This document shows, piece after piece, positions 38,428 to 51,161 of a DNA stretch of 64,000 nucleotides. Source of the stretch: Davidsoniella eucalypti. Taxonomy: Eukaryota; Ascomycota; Sordariomycetes; Microascales; Ceratocystidaceae. The translations under genes and the position numbers were made by a program. Within the stretch, counting starts at the first letter, position 1; the number at the start of each line of letters is the position of its first letter. The notes under the pieces were generated by a model. That model had not been told where the DNA came from and made no database searches. It saw only the letters and a list, made by a program, of their open reading frames with translations. The stretch spans positions 119,108 through 183,107 of the forward strand of contig RMBW01000063.1 of NCBI GenBank assembly GCA_004009845.1, in the 5' to 3' direction.

Positions 38428-39719
38428 ATATTCCCTCAGAGCTTAATCTTTTGTCCAATTCTGGATGGGCTCCGGTGGGATTGCCGGCCTCATTCTCTAG
38501 GCGAAAAAAGAAAATAAATAGAGTAGCCGCACATTATTTCCATCAATGTCACAGCCGAAGTACATCACACATATGGGCTCTACCTTCTATCACCTTCATC
38601 CCACGGCTGAGGCGGCGGAGCTCTCCGGTCACAGTCATATATTATATATATACTAACAGTGAATAATAGAGAAACTAATGTTCGTAAAGTACGTAGGCTG
38701 TATTATATTTTTCTCTAAAAATATAGATATATGATATTAACAGATTATGGAGCACCTGGTGATGAGAATATAATTTGGTTAGGTCATCAGATACATGTAG
38801 TTGCCCACTAGATTCCTCGATAACATCATGACCCAAGGACAAGATATTGACACTTGAACAATGGGCTGGTATCGAGTACATAATAATCTTACCGCCTGTT
38901 GAATATGTTTATAAATGTAGCTGTATACCAGAGGTCAATACTAGGCTGAATACTTATAACTCGAAAACCATAGAAGCATCATTTCGGATCTGATCTAGAA
39001 TCCCGCCAATCTTGTGACCAAAGCTCAGCTTAATTGCATATCTGTAGCATACTTATTAGAGAACATAAGATTATACATGTCTAACAATTCCATATCAATG
39101 TGATCCGTGACGCCCTTTCTGGTGCTATGTCTGAAGATTCCATTTTCACAGCTTGCAAGCGACGTTGATCGCAGTTGAACATACTTACTTTTTCCCTGAG
39201 AGGGAGTGGAGTTGTTTGTGCTGTTTAGCCCTCTGGAGATAGTGCACAATTTAGAGCAAATAGGAAAGACAAACTGGACGCATTAACATACAGGTAAGAT
39301 ATGATGGTTTACTTGCTAGATATATATTCGAGATATCTGCCTCTAACGTGAATAATATACAAGAACATAAAAATAGGAGCAATCTTAGACAATATACATC
39401 ACCTAGCATGTGGTCAAGGCAAGGCGATTCTTGCAGAACCACTAAAGGGTACCACGAAGCGAGCTATGCACCTGAGACACTGACCTTAGCCAAGGGGCTT
39501 TGGCTTCCAAGTGTTACATGATTCCATGATTTCTGAGCACTTACTAAATGCCTATGATGCCATTCCGGATCCGATCTATCGACCAAATCTCACATTTAGA
39601 ACAATTTGATTTGATTTGATTATATTTAACGTCTACCTAAATCACTAACATCATACGACGCCAGATTGGCTACCGGACAGATATTTAAAGTCCTCCGCTA
39701 GACAAACTCAATAGCTTTG

Positions 39720-40080
39720 TATGTTGGGACGACACCGTCTCCTAGACCCGAAGAACTAGTGGGGTGCTGAGATGAAGCACGGCAATAAGACTCCCGCGCC
39801 GCGGGGCCAGGCATCCGGAACCTTCAAAAGAGGCTGCCCGCCGAGTGTGAGTGTGACGAGACTCAGGAGACCAGCGATCGAAAAGGTGATGCGAAAAGAG
39901 GTGTCGGTCGCTGGTGAGAACATCGAAGATGACAAATGTCGGAAAAAGAAAACGAGAATGACAGCAGCATGGGGAATGTGTGCTGGCCGTTCTTATGACG
40001 AAGGGGAGAATTTCGTCTTTGGAGGCGGAGGTACTCGAGCTCAAAGGTACCCCCCCGGGCTGTAGGAGGAAAGGTTGCAT
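39720..40080. other. GC-rich island inside the gene-free block
   Basis: By eye this stretch is clearly GC-richer than the DNA on both sides, and it contains many CpG. An ATG frame of 97 codons (39772-40065, plus) and an ATG frame of 112 codons (39742-40080, minus) overlap on opposite strands. Neither has a recognisable domain. A lone exon, a captured fragment or a promoter-like CpG cluster are all possible. Confidence 0.4.
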
Positions 40081-42708
40081 TTAGAACAAGAATAGTTCAC
40101 GTATCTAGCTTGGACAATTATCGAATGCTTCGCTAGGTTGACATACCATGAAATCCGGTGTTAATGGCCTTGGTAATACATTATCATCCTCGAGGCTTAT
40201 ATGCTGTTGCTTTTGGTTCAGCTTTTAGCTAAGCGAGAATGCAGAAAGACTCAAACACCTCTGCATGTAGCAGATGCTAGATAACTAACGGCATCCATAC
40301 CAGAGTTTATTGCTTCTACTTTGCAGTTCCTTGCACCAATCTAGCATAAGAAAGTGGCCGGGCCTGACTACAAGTAAAAGAAACGCGATGATACAGGCAT
40401 AGTATGCTCTATGCTGTAAAGTTGAACAGGCTACATGTCAAGACTCTGGCTGCCTCGAATATTACAAAACGTCGTGCTGACAACTACTGTTTAGGCGACA
40501 CAATTTTGGACAACAAAGGCTTGTGTTCACCAACAATATTTCTAGAGTCGTACCGGGCTTTTCCGTTTATTTATTTTCTGCTAATTACATATCCGTACTT
40601 TTCCCGGCCGGGAATGGCCCAAGAAGTCCGCTGGATACGCACTGTATAGCCTCAAAGAATGTTTAAACTAGCCGAATCCAAATGATATGTGCAAAATCAC
40701 AAAAACATATCCAAAAAGAACTACATGAAAATCATGCCGCTTCCCGCCTGGATTTCTGGCACCTCGGGTTATAGTAGCATATTTATATATGTAAGATATA
40801 TATCTTTCTCTTCCCTGGAAACAAAAAGCCACTGCTTATATAGTTGTGGAGTCGATTCCAATTCAACCATATAATCACAAATAGATTTCGCCCTGCTCAC
40901 TCATTAGCCAATTTCTTTCTCGCGCACTCTAAGCGATATCACCCGGATTTCAAGTAGCTATTGTTCCGTATTTTATGTATCTATCTGCGGCATATTGTGG
41001 TTTTACAGCCATTACTAAATTTATATACAATATTGAAGGGAAGAAATGGAGTGAATAGTCATAGATCCCTCCTTTTCTTTTCTTCCGTCATCGGACAATA
41101 TATTCTTTTTTTTTTTAAATTTATTTATCTTATGGAGTATAGACTATATGTATGCATATTCCATGAATCTGTATCGTTATTATAAACCACATAAACTATG
41201 TGACTGGTAAACATGGAAGTCTAGCGCTGCAGTAATCTTGATAAGCTGCCCGTTTCATCAACCGGCAATATCTAGCCAGTCTCAATCAGAATAAAATAGA
41301 CAAATCATCGTCCGGCACATCTTTATTCCTCTCCCTCACTGTCGGGAACCGCTACCAATCATGAAGACAGTTAGCCAAAACAAGACCAGCAGAGTCTTTA
41401 CATCTTTGCCGCCCTAGTGTTAGGAATCGCGAGTCAAGTAAGCAAAGTATTATTACATCCAGTCAGTGTATTTTCACCTTGCTTCACAGCAGCAACGAAG
41501 TATTTCTTGCTATTGTTCAAAGCACGAACCATTTCTTTGTCTCCGGAAGATTTCTTTTTGTTTTCCTGTTCCCTTTGCCAAGGGTCCCTTTTTTCCCCTC
41601 CCTCCAAACATCCAAGTAGAACTAGTTATTGGTTGTAACATCCAAGCGCCCGTTTTTCTGATGGTGTCTCAGCTGTAGAGGCTAGCCGGTCAACCAACCT
41701 TCCACGATACATGCTAGTCCAAAAGACTGGCATCGTCAGAACGCCTCTTCTAGACGCCTGATCTCCAAGCCTCACTACATATTCTAGCTCACTTGACCGT
41801 CTCCGTATACGAAAGGCTCTATTTGTAAATGCATATAACATATACATGTAGGCATCTTAATTATATCGTATTATGTAATGTCGATTGCGCTATTGTTATA
41901 ATTTGTGGATATTTGAAATGAGATTATCCAGTTTTTCTACTACCTTTATCTTCATAAAGCCATTGTACTTCTTTCAAATACCGGTCGTTCAGCCACCAAT
42001 AATAGCACAAGATATCACAGTAGTTCCGCCTTGTTATATACTGGCATAATACATAGTTTTTATTCTTGAGTGTTGGGGAATATAATAAGAGAGCCTTGTT
42101 GTAACTAATTATAGAGATATCTGCGTACATAGTTGGCCTTACTACTGGTTTTTTTTTCCCCTTTCCCGCAAGCCATTCGCTACGAAAATAGGCTTGATTA
42201 TGTTTATAAACCAAGAATCTATTCTATATATTGACACCTCATCTCCAGACTATCTGAGATGGTATTATCGAATATAACAGTCTTTTGTATGTAGTATCAT
42301 CTCAACAACATTTGGGGATATCCTTACAAGTGAATATCTACTAATATCTACTTACTTTCCTTCGCCCGCCAATATGACAAGGATTTCCATGGAGCCCGTT
42401 ACCTATTAATACAAAAGCTATATCTCAGAACATATTTATCATTTTACGTCTTTATGTCGATCACGTGGATCCGACCCTAGTGGATCGTTAGACGTCGCGA
42501 GACCCTAATGGCTCTCAAAGAACCCTCCTAATACAGGTCCAGAAAATTATAAAAGAAAAACAGAAAACAGAAACGAGCAATGCAACGGATCATAGATGAG
42601 GAGGTCGGAGGGGGTATGAGCAGCGCTAACCTGGCTAAACTTTTGATGTCATCGTTATATACGACCATATATTAACTGTCGGCAACAGGGTTATAGTACT
42701 GCACAGTT

Positions 42709-42731
42709 GTTAGGGTTCTATGAGCCCTAAC
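42709..42731. repeat. Head-to-head telomere-like hexamer palindrome
   Basis: GTTAGGG at 42709-42715 faces CCCTAAC at 42725-42731 across a 9-nt loop. Outer TGTCGG near 42677 and CCGACA near 42732-42737 add a second pairing layer. TTAGGG is the common filamentous-fungal telomere unit, but only one unit per side is present, so this may be chance. Confidence 0.4.
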
Positions 42732-43749
42732 CCGACATTTGTGTGTAAGTCGCATTAGTGACTAACCAAAAATGCTCTCTCGAGAACTCGTAGAACTGAC
42801 AAAGCCTCACGCATATTTTTCTTCAAACTTGGCATTTAGTTGGTGCGGATTTACTTTGCTACTTGATCACTAGCTTCACAAACAAGCTATTATATAACCA
42901 AATGTAGTTATAACTAGTTCTGCAATTTCCGTATCATCAAGTATCGCTCCGTGGCCAATCAGTGGACTAGTCTTTTGTAGGCGGGTGCGAGCTAAATTGT
43001 ACCTAGGAAAATTGCAAGAATCCAACAATTGAACCAACAAAATTGGTGGGAAATGAGGCAAGTGTTTAGATCCATTCTGGAAACATAACATTTCAACACG
43101 AAAAAGAAAAGAAATATATATTTTTTTCCTAGTCTATGCTATTCTTCCTAGCTATCTGAATTATATACAAGTCCTGATGGTACATGATGCTATGAACACG
43201 TGACATTTTAGTTTAGTTTTAGAAGAGCCATATGAAAAATTAGAATACAATACATTTTATAATTGATTTTTCTTTCAAGTCACATCATGGCACATGACAC
43301 AATAATTGTACTACAAATTCATTGTCATTATATAACAACAGTCATGCCATCACGCCCAGGCTGCCAAATATGCTTTTGGATACTGATTAAATAAAGTATT
43401 GATAATGAGTTGTTTTAATAGCTATCCCGATGTTTTACAAAATATGGGCTATATACTTCTTGACTTTCTGATTATTCAATAACTCTGTATGAAGATCATC
43501 TTAATTACCCAAGTCACTTCATGGATGTGAATAAAAGTAAGATGTATATATAACCCTCAGAAGTTACGTGCTATTTATACTTATGTAAAAACTAATAATT
43601 CTAAACACATACTTTGATGCCTTACAAAGTATTCACTTTCCTACATACAACATTATTTACTTGTTCTTGCCTAATGTAATGCCAGGGATAACTCACCAGT
43701 GATGGCAGAGTCAAATAGACAATAGAGTTAGATTTCGACATCTCACCAT

Positions 43750-44000
43750 CATTACATCATGTAATGACCAGAAACCCATCAAATCAATATGTATCCTCCA
43801 TTCCTCGTCATTAGGCTATAAGCAGCAGCAAACGGTACATGTATTATTTATATCCATGTCTTGGTGTTCGTGCCTCACTTAAATCAACACTGGAGATTTA
43901 GCGCAATGTGAACTAGTCGACTTTTGCCATCTATAATACATATATCCAATACTCTTGTGTTCTCATGGATCAATAGGCATATTGTGATTATATCACAATA
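43750..44000. repeat. Two strong AT-rich palindromes
   Basis: CATTACATCATGTAATG occupies 43750-43766 (8-bp arms around one base). At 43980-44000, arms TATTGTGAT and ATCACAATA flank a 3-nt centre. Both are perfect and 230 bp apart, in one of the most AT-rich parts of the window. They look like dimer binding sites or cruciform-prone DNA. Confidence 0.5.
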
Positions 44001-47000
44001 CGCCTGTGGTACTTGATAGGGTGTTGGTAGTATTTTCTTGTGTCTGGAAACTGTCTCATTTACTAAATACCACTGTGTTTCCATATTTTTTTTCTTTCCC
44101 CTCTTCATTATTATTTCTTTGCTTGAACATCATTATCTTTATTTCCGCTTTTTATGACTTTTGAAACATTATATGCCAGTTCCGCTGCCATGCAGATAAT
44201 TTATCGACTTGGCGGGGAAAATCAAACCAGAGAACAAAACCCTTAAGCGCACATTCAAGGGTTATATTGCCATGGATTTTTTTTGCGAAACAACGGGTAT
44301 TTATTAGACGAACTTTTTGTTGTATGCTTTAGCAGTTTATTGATAAGATTAATGCCATCTCACTTCATTTAGTATCTCATGCACTTCAAGTGTAGATCAG
44401 GGCTAGCAAAAAAAAATTAACGCAATGGATTATGTGACAATTATAAAGTTGGTGCTTATATATGATGTTGGATTGATATAAGATGATTGCAATGACTCCT
44501 AGCCTTGGTACAACTCACAGCTGCATCGAGGCTTAGGCGCACATTACATGATTGAGACCCTCAGATTTGCATTCCAATAACCAATGTTACTCATATATGT
44601 GTATATTTGCATCTGTTAGGCTGCAATACAATCATGAGAGAATGGCCCATACAGCAAGAAACAGGCATCGAAGTATAGACATGCAGAGCTTTCAGTGTAG
44701 CTATATATCATGTGAATGCACATGTAAGAACTGGATAAGTTGGAAGAGTAACTATATTGTGAATGGTGTCATTGTACTAAATCGGGATAAGCAAAATCAA
44801 GTTTAAGTGGCGGATTTGAGAAGCAAGCAATGCAACTATTCTGATTGTCTCGACCAGGCGCAGCATAAACTGCAATTGACACCTGATATATAATCTACGC
44901 TTAGTTGTATTCATCCCCAAAATTTACTTACAATAGGCGCCTATATAGAGATAATGTTACCATATGTAGACGAGGTTGGTAGGTATCTAGTGATGCTGCG
45001 ACTTCACATGTCGAGGCGACACGTCTTGGGTGTCAGATTTCTCCGTGTTCAGACGACACGAACTATTTAACGGACCAGGAAGGCGAAGCGAAGAGGCCAC
45101 TCTTCGGAGATAGGTATTAAGTTTGTGTTATTTAGTATCGTATATGATCTACTGTGAATTTCGATAGCTAGATTTTCCACATTCAGTAACTAGTGTGTTG
45201 AATGGAAGTTTAGTGAAGGGGGCATGGAAGCCAAGAGTTATATATTTGACGCATGCTATAACTCCGTCGCCTAGGAAAAAAACTAATTAGGCTGACGCTA
45301 AGGGAAAAAAGGGACCCTATAAACGAAGTTGGAAAATCGCGATATGCCGTCGCTTACACTATTACGTAGGATCTTTCCGAGTAGACTATATTTCAGACTT
45401 ATTCATTTCTTCTCCCCTCCCCCATGAACTTTCGTCCATTAAGATGGCCAAGAAACCGAAGCAGACGTAGCATCGCTTACAGACTTGAAATGCCACATAG
45501 CACACCGTTCACTATACTCGTTTAGAATAGGATTTAGAAGCACAACGCAAATAGCACACTCGCAGCATAACACCGAGAACTTTCAGTGTGACCAGGGTGT
45601 ATAACGGAAGAGAGTGGATGAGTTCGGACAGGACGAAGAAACATGTTGCGGGCAACATAATGTTTACTATGATGCTCACATGAACTCACTGGTAGACCTA
45701 GAAAATGAGCATATAGTATGTAAACAAGAAGGGCAAGATAACTAGAAGCAGCATTACGCACTGGCTCTTCGTTCCTGGCATATAAATCCTAACTTGACTT
45801 GTCAAACTTCGGATTAGAACAGCATCATGGCGTTCATGCGTTAATGGCAAGGTCCCTCCCCCCCCTCCCTTCTAACTTTAGTATTCACGCCCTTTTGTCA
45901 TGTAGACAGAGAGAGAGAGAGAGGTGCGCCCTATCATAGTGGCAAAATCTCATTCTAGCATAGATATATGGTGTATGAGATTTAATGCAATATCGGAAAT
46001 AGTATGAGCCGTCTCGGTCAACGCTGGCTTCTGAAGCCAAACGCATTTGTCCGCCTGACTGACCGTTCAGGAGGGCTCAGCTAGCTCCGATGACTATCAC
46101 CGTCTAGTTATGGTGCTAAACAACAATAACTAGTATCGGCTTTGATTATTGCCTAGGTCTAACATAATATATTTGTTTGGCCCGGAATGTGGATGTTTTA
46201 GGGGGCACCTAGACTGGAACATGTTGGAAAAGAGAAGGCTTAGTAAAGCCACTAGTATAATTCTCCATAGTGCAATCCATCCGGACAGGATCACGAGTCG
46301 AGGACCGAGGCTGGGTAATCCTGGAAAGAAAATGGAAGAATACAAGGCGTGATGGTTATTCTACATGTAATTGTCGGCGCCAGAATTCCGTAAGATTCGG
46401 TGGCTATTCCGATCGTGGCTTTTTTTTATCATTAGGATAGTCAATGACTCTGAATATTAACGTCCATGCTAGTAACAAGAAGCTTCTCACCACTACATAT
46501 AATTCAACCAAGATCTATTGGAAGATATTATCTATTGGCTCACAAACTCTCGCAAGCAAAAAAAGCCAGAATATTAAAGCAATAACAGATCCTAAGAACG
46601 GCTACCATTTCCCCTCCGTATGCCGGTACTCTTTTTTGGCAGAACACATATTCCATAAATATTTCACAATAGCAGACTAGAGAGTAGGCCTTCTATGCCG
46701 GCAGAAGTGGCTTTGGAATCGAGGATTCAGATTTGGGATCTCGATGGCACAGAACGGGAGCAGGAAGGCTGCAGCTGATGGGGCAATAAATGACAAGTTC
46801 ATGAGTACCGGCAACTATACATGATAGTGCGTTTTTATAACTCACGTAGCGTAACCCGCCCATCAATAATGATCTCGTATGATGTACAAACATATACCTT
46901 TACTTGTCGATTTCTGGGCCATCGGCAGAGCCAGGGCCCGGCCGATGCGGAGGATACCCGCAGGTATACTTTGGCTTTTCTTTCTCTTTTTGTCTTCGCC

Positions 47001-49641
47001 TTTGATTTTTTAGAATACTGATCCTACTACTATGATAGTGTGCGGAAGGATCATAATCGGGAGGGATCAGTTTGGGGAACCTCACAGGACTACCAGAGAA
47101 GAATAGTATGTGTGATATTGAGCTTTTTATCTATATATTTCTGCTAGCTGCGATTGTCTGGGTGTATTTAGCGTGTGAAGTAGGCATTCTTCAGTCTTCA
47201 TAAGCAGAAGCCATTGGTAAAGACAACCGAATTTCCAAGTTGACTGAGAAAAGGGTTCTACAACTAGTTACCTCATTTATATTTCTTTACAATAACCCTA
47301 CCGATTGTTAACCACTGTACGCAGATTTTAAGCACTCACTTTACCTGTTAAATTAAACATAGGTATAACTCTACGATTGATATCACTTCCTGCTGTGTAT
47401 AAAAAACAGGGTTATATTCAAGGTTTCTCGTTATACTCAGTATTAGATAGATGATGCTGAAGATTAAAGACGAAAATCAGCACTAAATAGACCAGATATT
47501 TTGAAAACTAGTGCTATAAAAGAACGTAACGGCTACATTTAGCACAAATCACTAGAAGCGGAAAAGACGAAAAAAAACAGCTCAACACCCTCAATTAACC
47601 AACCCATAGACCTGATCAGTTATGGATTTTGGGGGTGTGGGATGGAAGAGGGTAGTCTCTGTAAGTCGTATGACTAAATACGGAGCAATATAGAAAGATA
47701 GTGTAAAGCCGGTTGATATATATCATAAGTATCATACTGGGCACTAGTTGATGCACTCTCTATATCCTGGCTTCCTAGACATTTGATCGTGGCAATGTAT
47801 CATGGAAATATTCTTCCTGCTTTCGGTTATCACTGACACAGGCGCGGCAGCTGGGCTGATATGTTTGATTTGCTCCTCCTAGACTTTCTTTCTTAGTGTT
47901 TGCGTGGTTTTGCCGTAAAGAGAGGGGGATATAGTATGTAGGCTAAGAGAAGAATTAACCAGCCACTGCTCCCATGCTACTGTTCCCTATTTTTTCTTAT
48001 CTTTTTTACTAGAGGCTACAGCGGCTGTTGAATCCACTCTTTCGCGGAACCAAGTCTTGTATTTGCTAGTTTATTGCGCATTCGCGATCTCCTTTTCATA
48101 TCCTAAAGGCAAACTAAAAGCCCAAGTGCTGAAAAAGCTGCCGCGTGCTGGAAGAACAAGAGAATAGCAACATTACAGTGACGGTATAAAGCTGTCTTTG
48201 TTATGCATGCGGCAAGTAGCCTGCCGAAAGGGAAGTTAACATACACCACCGGTGAGAAAGATAACACCAGACACGCCTTGAAAGCTCGACTATCAAAGAG
48301 CTCATGTGCGATGATGGCGAACGATCAATGGGTTTTATATCTAAGATAGCGTAGCCATAGAGGCTGTAACTCGCCCGGTTGTCTCACGCATGACTTCCCC
48401 TCCCTCTCTCCCTCAAAGGCCCCGAAAATAGAAAGACGCAAATGTAGTCAACGAGTAGAGACTATATCACTTGCTAGCACTTCTCCTGGTCTTGTCTTGG
48501 GATCGATCCCTAACTCTAGTAGTAGTTCCAGAGCATTCCTTGAGAATCTCTGCATATTGTGTATCATTAGTAGGACGCTATATAGAACTGATTTAGAAGC
48601 ACCAAAGCCGCAGTAGAGACCCTTTCTTGTCCACAAGACTTGCCCATGCCATTTTCTCTAGTGGGCTGGGGAGAGCCACATTCACATCCCGGGGACATGT
48701 ATAATACATTTCTAGCCGGCTATCTCATGAGAATGCCAATCAAAAAGTACATAGTATCTTCCCTTTTTCAGTAACCTTTCTTCATTGTTCTCATGTGCTA
48801 ACAGGTGGACCTTTGCTTTACGAGCAACATGACATAAAGATAATGAAATAGTGGACGCTATTTGCAATGGGGAAACGATCTTGAGCTCAACAAACGTATA
48901 TGAAAATAGGGATACTTTGGCAGCAGAGAGGGCTTGGACTTCTAGCCTGGTTCCGTCGGCTCCCTAGAGAAGACCCTTCAATCTCTCGTAGACTGCCTAT
49001 AGCAATAGAAAACAGCTATGGGGTTTCTACAAGTAGATGGACAAGAAAAGGCGGGGCAGCAAACACAAACTAGAAAGTATCAGAAGCACCATAATGATAT
49101 AACCTAAGAATGTGAGTGGCACTAGAATAATCAAAAAGAATGCCGTATTCAGAGCCTCGCTTACATCTAGCTGGACAAATCAGACACTAGTCTTGCTGGT
49201 AGAAGGCCCCAAGCCGTGACTTGATGTCATACCTGTAAATGCTAAAACAAAGTGCTAAGAAGGCAGATAGATTATGTATTGATTACCGCAGTACGCTAAC
49301 TTCCCTTTTGTATAGCAGCTGGGCAAAAAGACCGCAATGCAGCAGGAGAAAAGCGGCTGCAATGGGTCTCAATCAAAACAGATCTTGGTGGCTCTTGGAT
49401 CGCGCACTTGAGATACAAAGATTTCTATTGGCATCTGGCGGCAGATATCTATCTACATAGATAGTGTCGCTCAGCTCCGTCCTTGATTTATTGTTGATTT
49501 ACATATGAATTATTTTAGTTACGTATGTATTATGGTCAGCGGCAGCTTCAGGCCTAGCCTGGTCTTGACTTGTTCTGCTGGAGGAACTTTACTTTATATG
49601 TACATCTTTACATATAGACACCCCTCCCAGTTATGTTCTTG

Positions 49642-49943
49642 CCCCCCCCCCCCTCACACCAAATCCCCACGTCTGAGTTTGATGGGTGACTAGCTGTAGT
49701 AAGGTTCCTGGCACACGCCCTAGAGTACATGTATACAACAGTAGATATATAGATATACAGGCAAAGAATAAAAAGAAAAGAAGAGTAATTCCGCCGGGCT
49801 CCGTGCTCAGCAAAGCGTAATCGAAAATGGAGGAACGGCCGTGGCTTCCCAGAAGAGAACGAGGAGAGAAGCCAAAACGCAGGAGAAAGACGAGTAGCCA
49901 TGCGACGATTGCAAGGAACGAGGACCGCATGGGGGGGGGGGGG
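49642..49943. repeat. Opposed C12 and G13 homopolymer tracts
   Basis: A run of 12 C (49642-49653) and a run of 13 G (49931-49943) are mutually complementary and 277 bp apart. They enclose a GC-richer segment (about 49790-49930) with overlapping minus-strand frames that include an ATG-led hydrophobic stretch. Such tracts are rare elsewhere in the window and could form a long-range stem or G-quadruplex. Confidence 0.5.
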
Positions 49944-50814
49944 CATGAGCGTATATGTGTAGTTATCTGTACACCTTTTGTCAAGATTGATAGTCTATAA
50001 AATGCTAAATAAATGTTTCCAATGTGTGGGATATGGGATATGGGGCCTTGTTTCTATGACACACCCCTTGCTGCCAACTTGAACTCACTAACAGCACCCC
50101 CCAAAAGCCGATGATATCTGTGTTCCTAGTACATAGATATAGTTAAATGCCACATGCCCTCCACAGAGTTCACTATATAGTAGTTAGTATTAGTAGTTGG
50201 CAATGTATGCAGGTAAATATATGTTCAAGTCAGTGAACAGTCACCCTAGAGCGCCCATTCTTGGTTATTGCCATGCCTCAAAACAGCGGGCTATTCTCTG
50301 GACCGACAACATGCTTGCCTATTGGACGTTGTTCCCGGGAAAATGCCCTCCTTGAGACGAAGAAGATAGGTTATAGTACATGTATGCACAAAACAAAAGA
50401 ATAAATTCGCAAAATTAAGCGGCTTCCCGGAGAAAACAACATGACCCCCTGCGCACACCACGCCTAGAGAACGAGCCCATATCAATTGTATATGTAAGGT
50501 GGTGTTAAGGTAGAAGTTGGATAGACGACGGCCCACCCCGGCCACGAGCCAACATGGAACCTGAGTACATATATACTCTAGAGAACGGTAGAAAAAAAGA
50601 AGAAAAATAAACAGAATTAATAGACTAGCTCCCTAAGACCCGTGGCATAATATTCACTGACTAAAGCTGCCGGCAAGCAAAGACTAAATAACTAAACTCA
50701 ACTAGTACTACGTGAGCGATCCGTCCCAGAACAGAAGAAGGCCCGGCTACATCCCATGGCACAATCTAAGACGCCCTCTTCAGCTCTAAGCTTGGAATCT
50801 GGATTCTCTACTAC

Positions 50815-50821
50815 TATATAG
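50815..50821 (+). promoter_or_regulatory. Possible TATA box of the Zn2Cys6 gene
   Basis: TATATAG lies about 340 bp upstream of the ATG at 51162 and is followed by a CT-rich tract typical of fungal leaders. The assignment is positional only. Confidence 0.25.
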
Positions 50822-51161
50822 ACTCTGCCGCCGCCACCTTCCTTGACACGCTGTCCGGGGCCCTTTTCTCGTGAACCCTCGATCGACTCTTCAGTTCTCA
50901 GTCATAACTTGTTTTCGGTGCCTTTTTTTCTTTCTTTATATCTTAGTGTTGGCCTTTTGCTCTTTATGGTTATTGCGTCTTTCTCATATCTGTTTATCAT
51001 CATTATCATCCTCACCATCATCGCGAGAGACGACTTACAACATCTATCCATAGCGAGGTGTTTGTTTCCGTGTATAAATAACATCTACACGCTGGTCTTC
51101 ATAGACCACTTCCTTTTGAACAACATCTATATATCACCATACCTTTCTCACCCCGCCGCCA

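Larger units (their letters stand above)
30001..42600. other. Gene-free block, part 3
   Basis: About 12.6 kb without a supportable gene. TACATGTA occurs at 32861, 33150, 34609, 36415, 38792 and 41843. Two GC-richer patches stand out: 37620-38430, with three successive minus-strand frames, and 39720-40080, open on both strands. A short TTGAT tandem lies at 39606-39620. An ATG frame of 123 codons lies at 30986-31357 (-). No tRNA or transposase signature was seen. Confidence 0.55.
42601..51161. other. Gene-free block, part 4, up to the Zn2Cys6 gene
   Basis: About 8.6 kb without a supportable gene. It contains an AT-rich, palindrome-dense stretch at about 42.7-44.5 kb, TACATGTA at 43836, 46362, 49726 and 50377, an AG dinucleotide run at 45908-45923, and opposed poly-C (49642-49653) and poly-G (49931-49943) tracts. 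The final 340 bp before the ATG are CT-rich, with a TATATAG element at 50815-50821. They probably form the leader and core promoter of the transcription factor gene. Confidence 0.55.
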
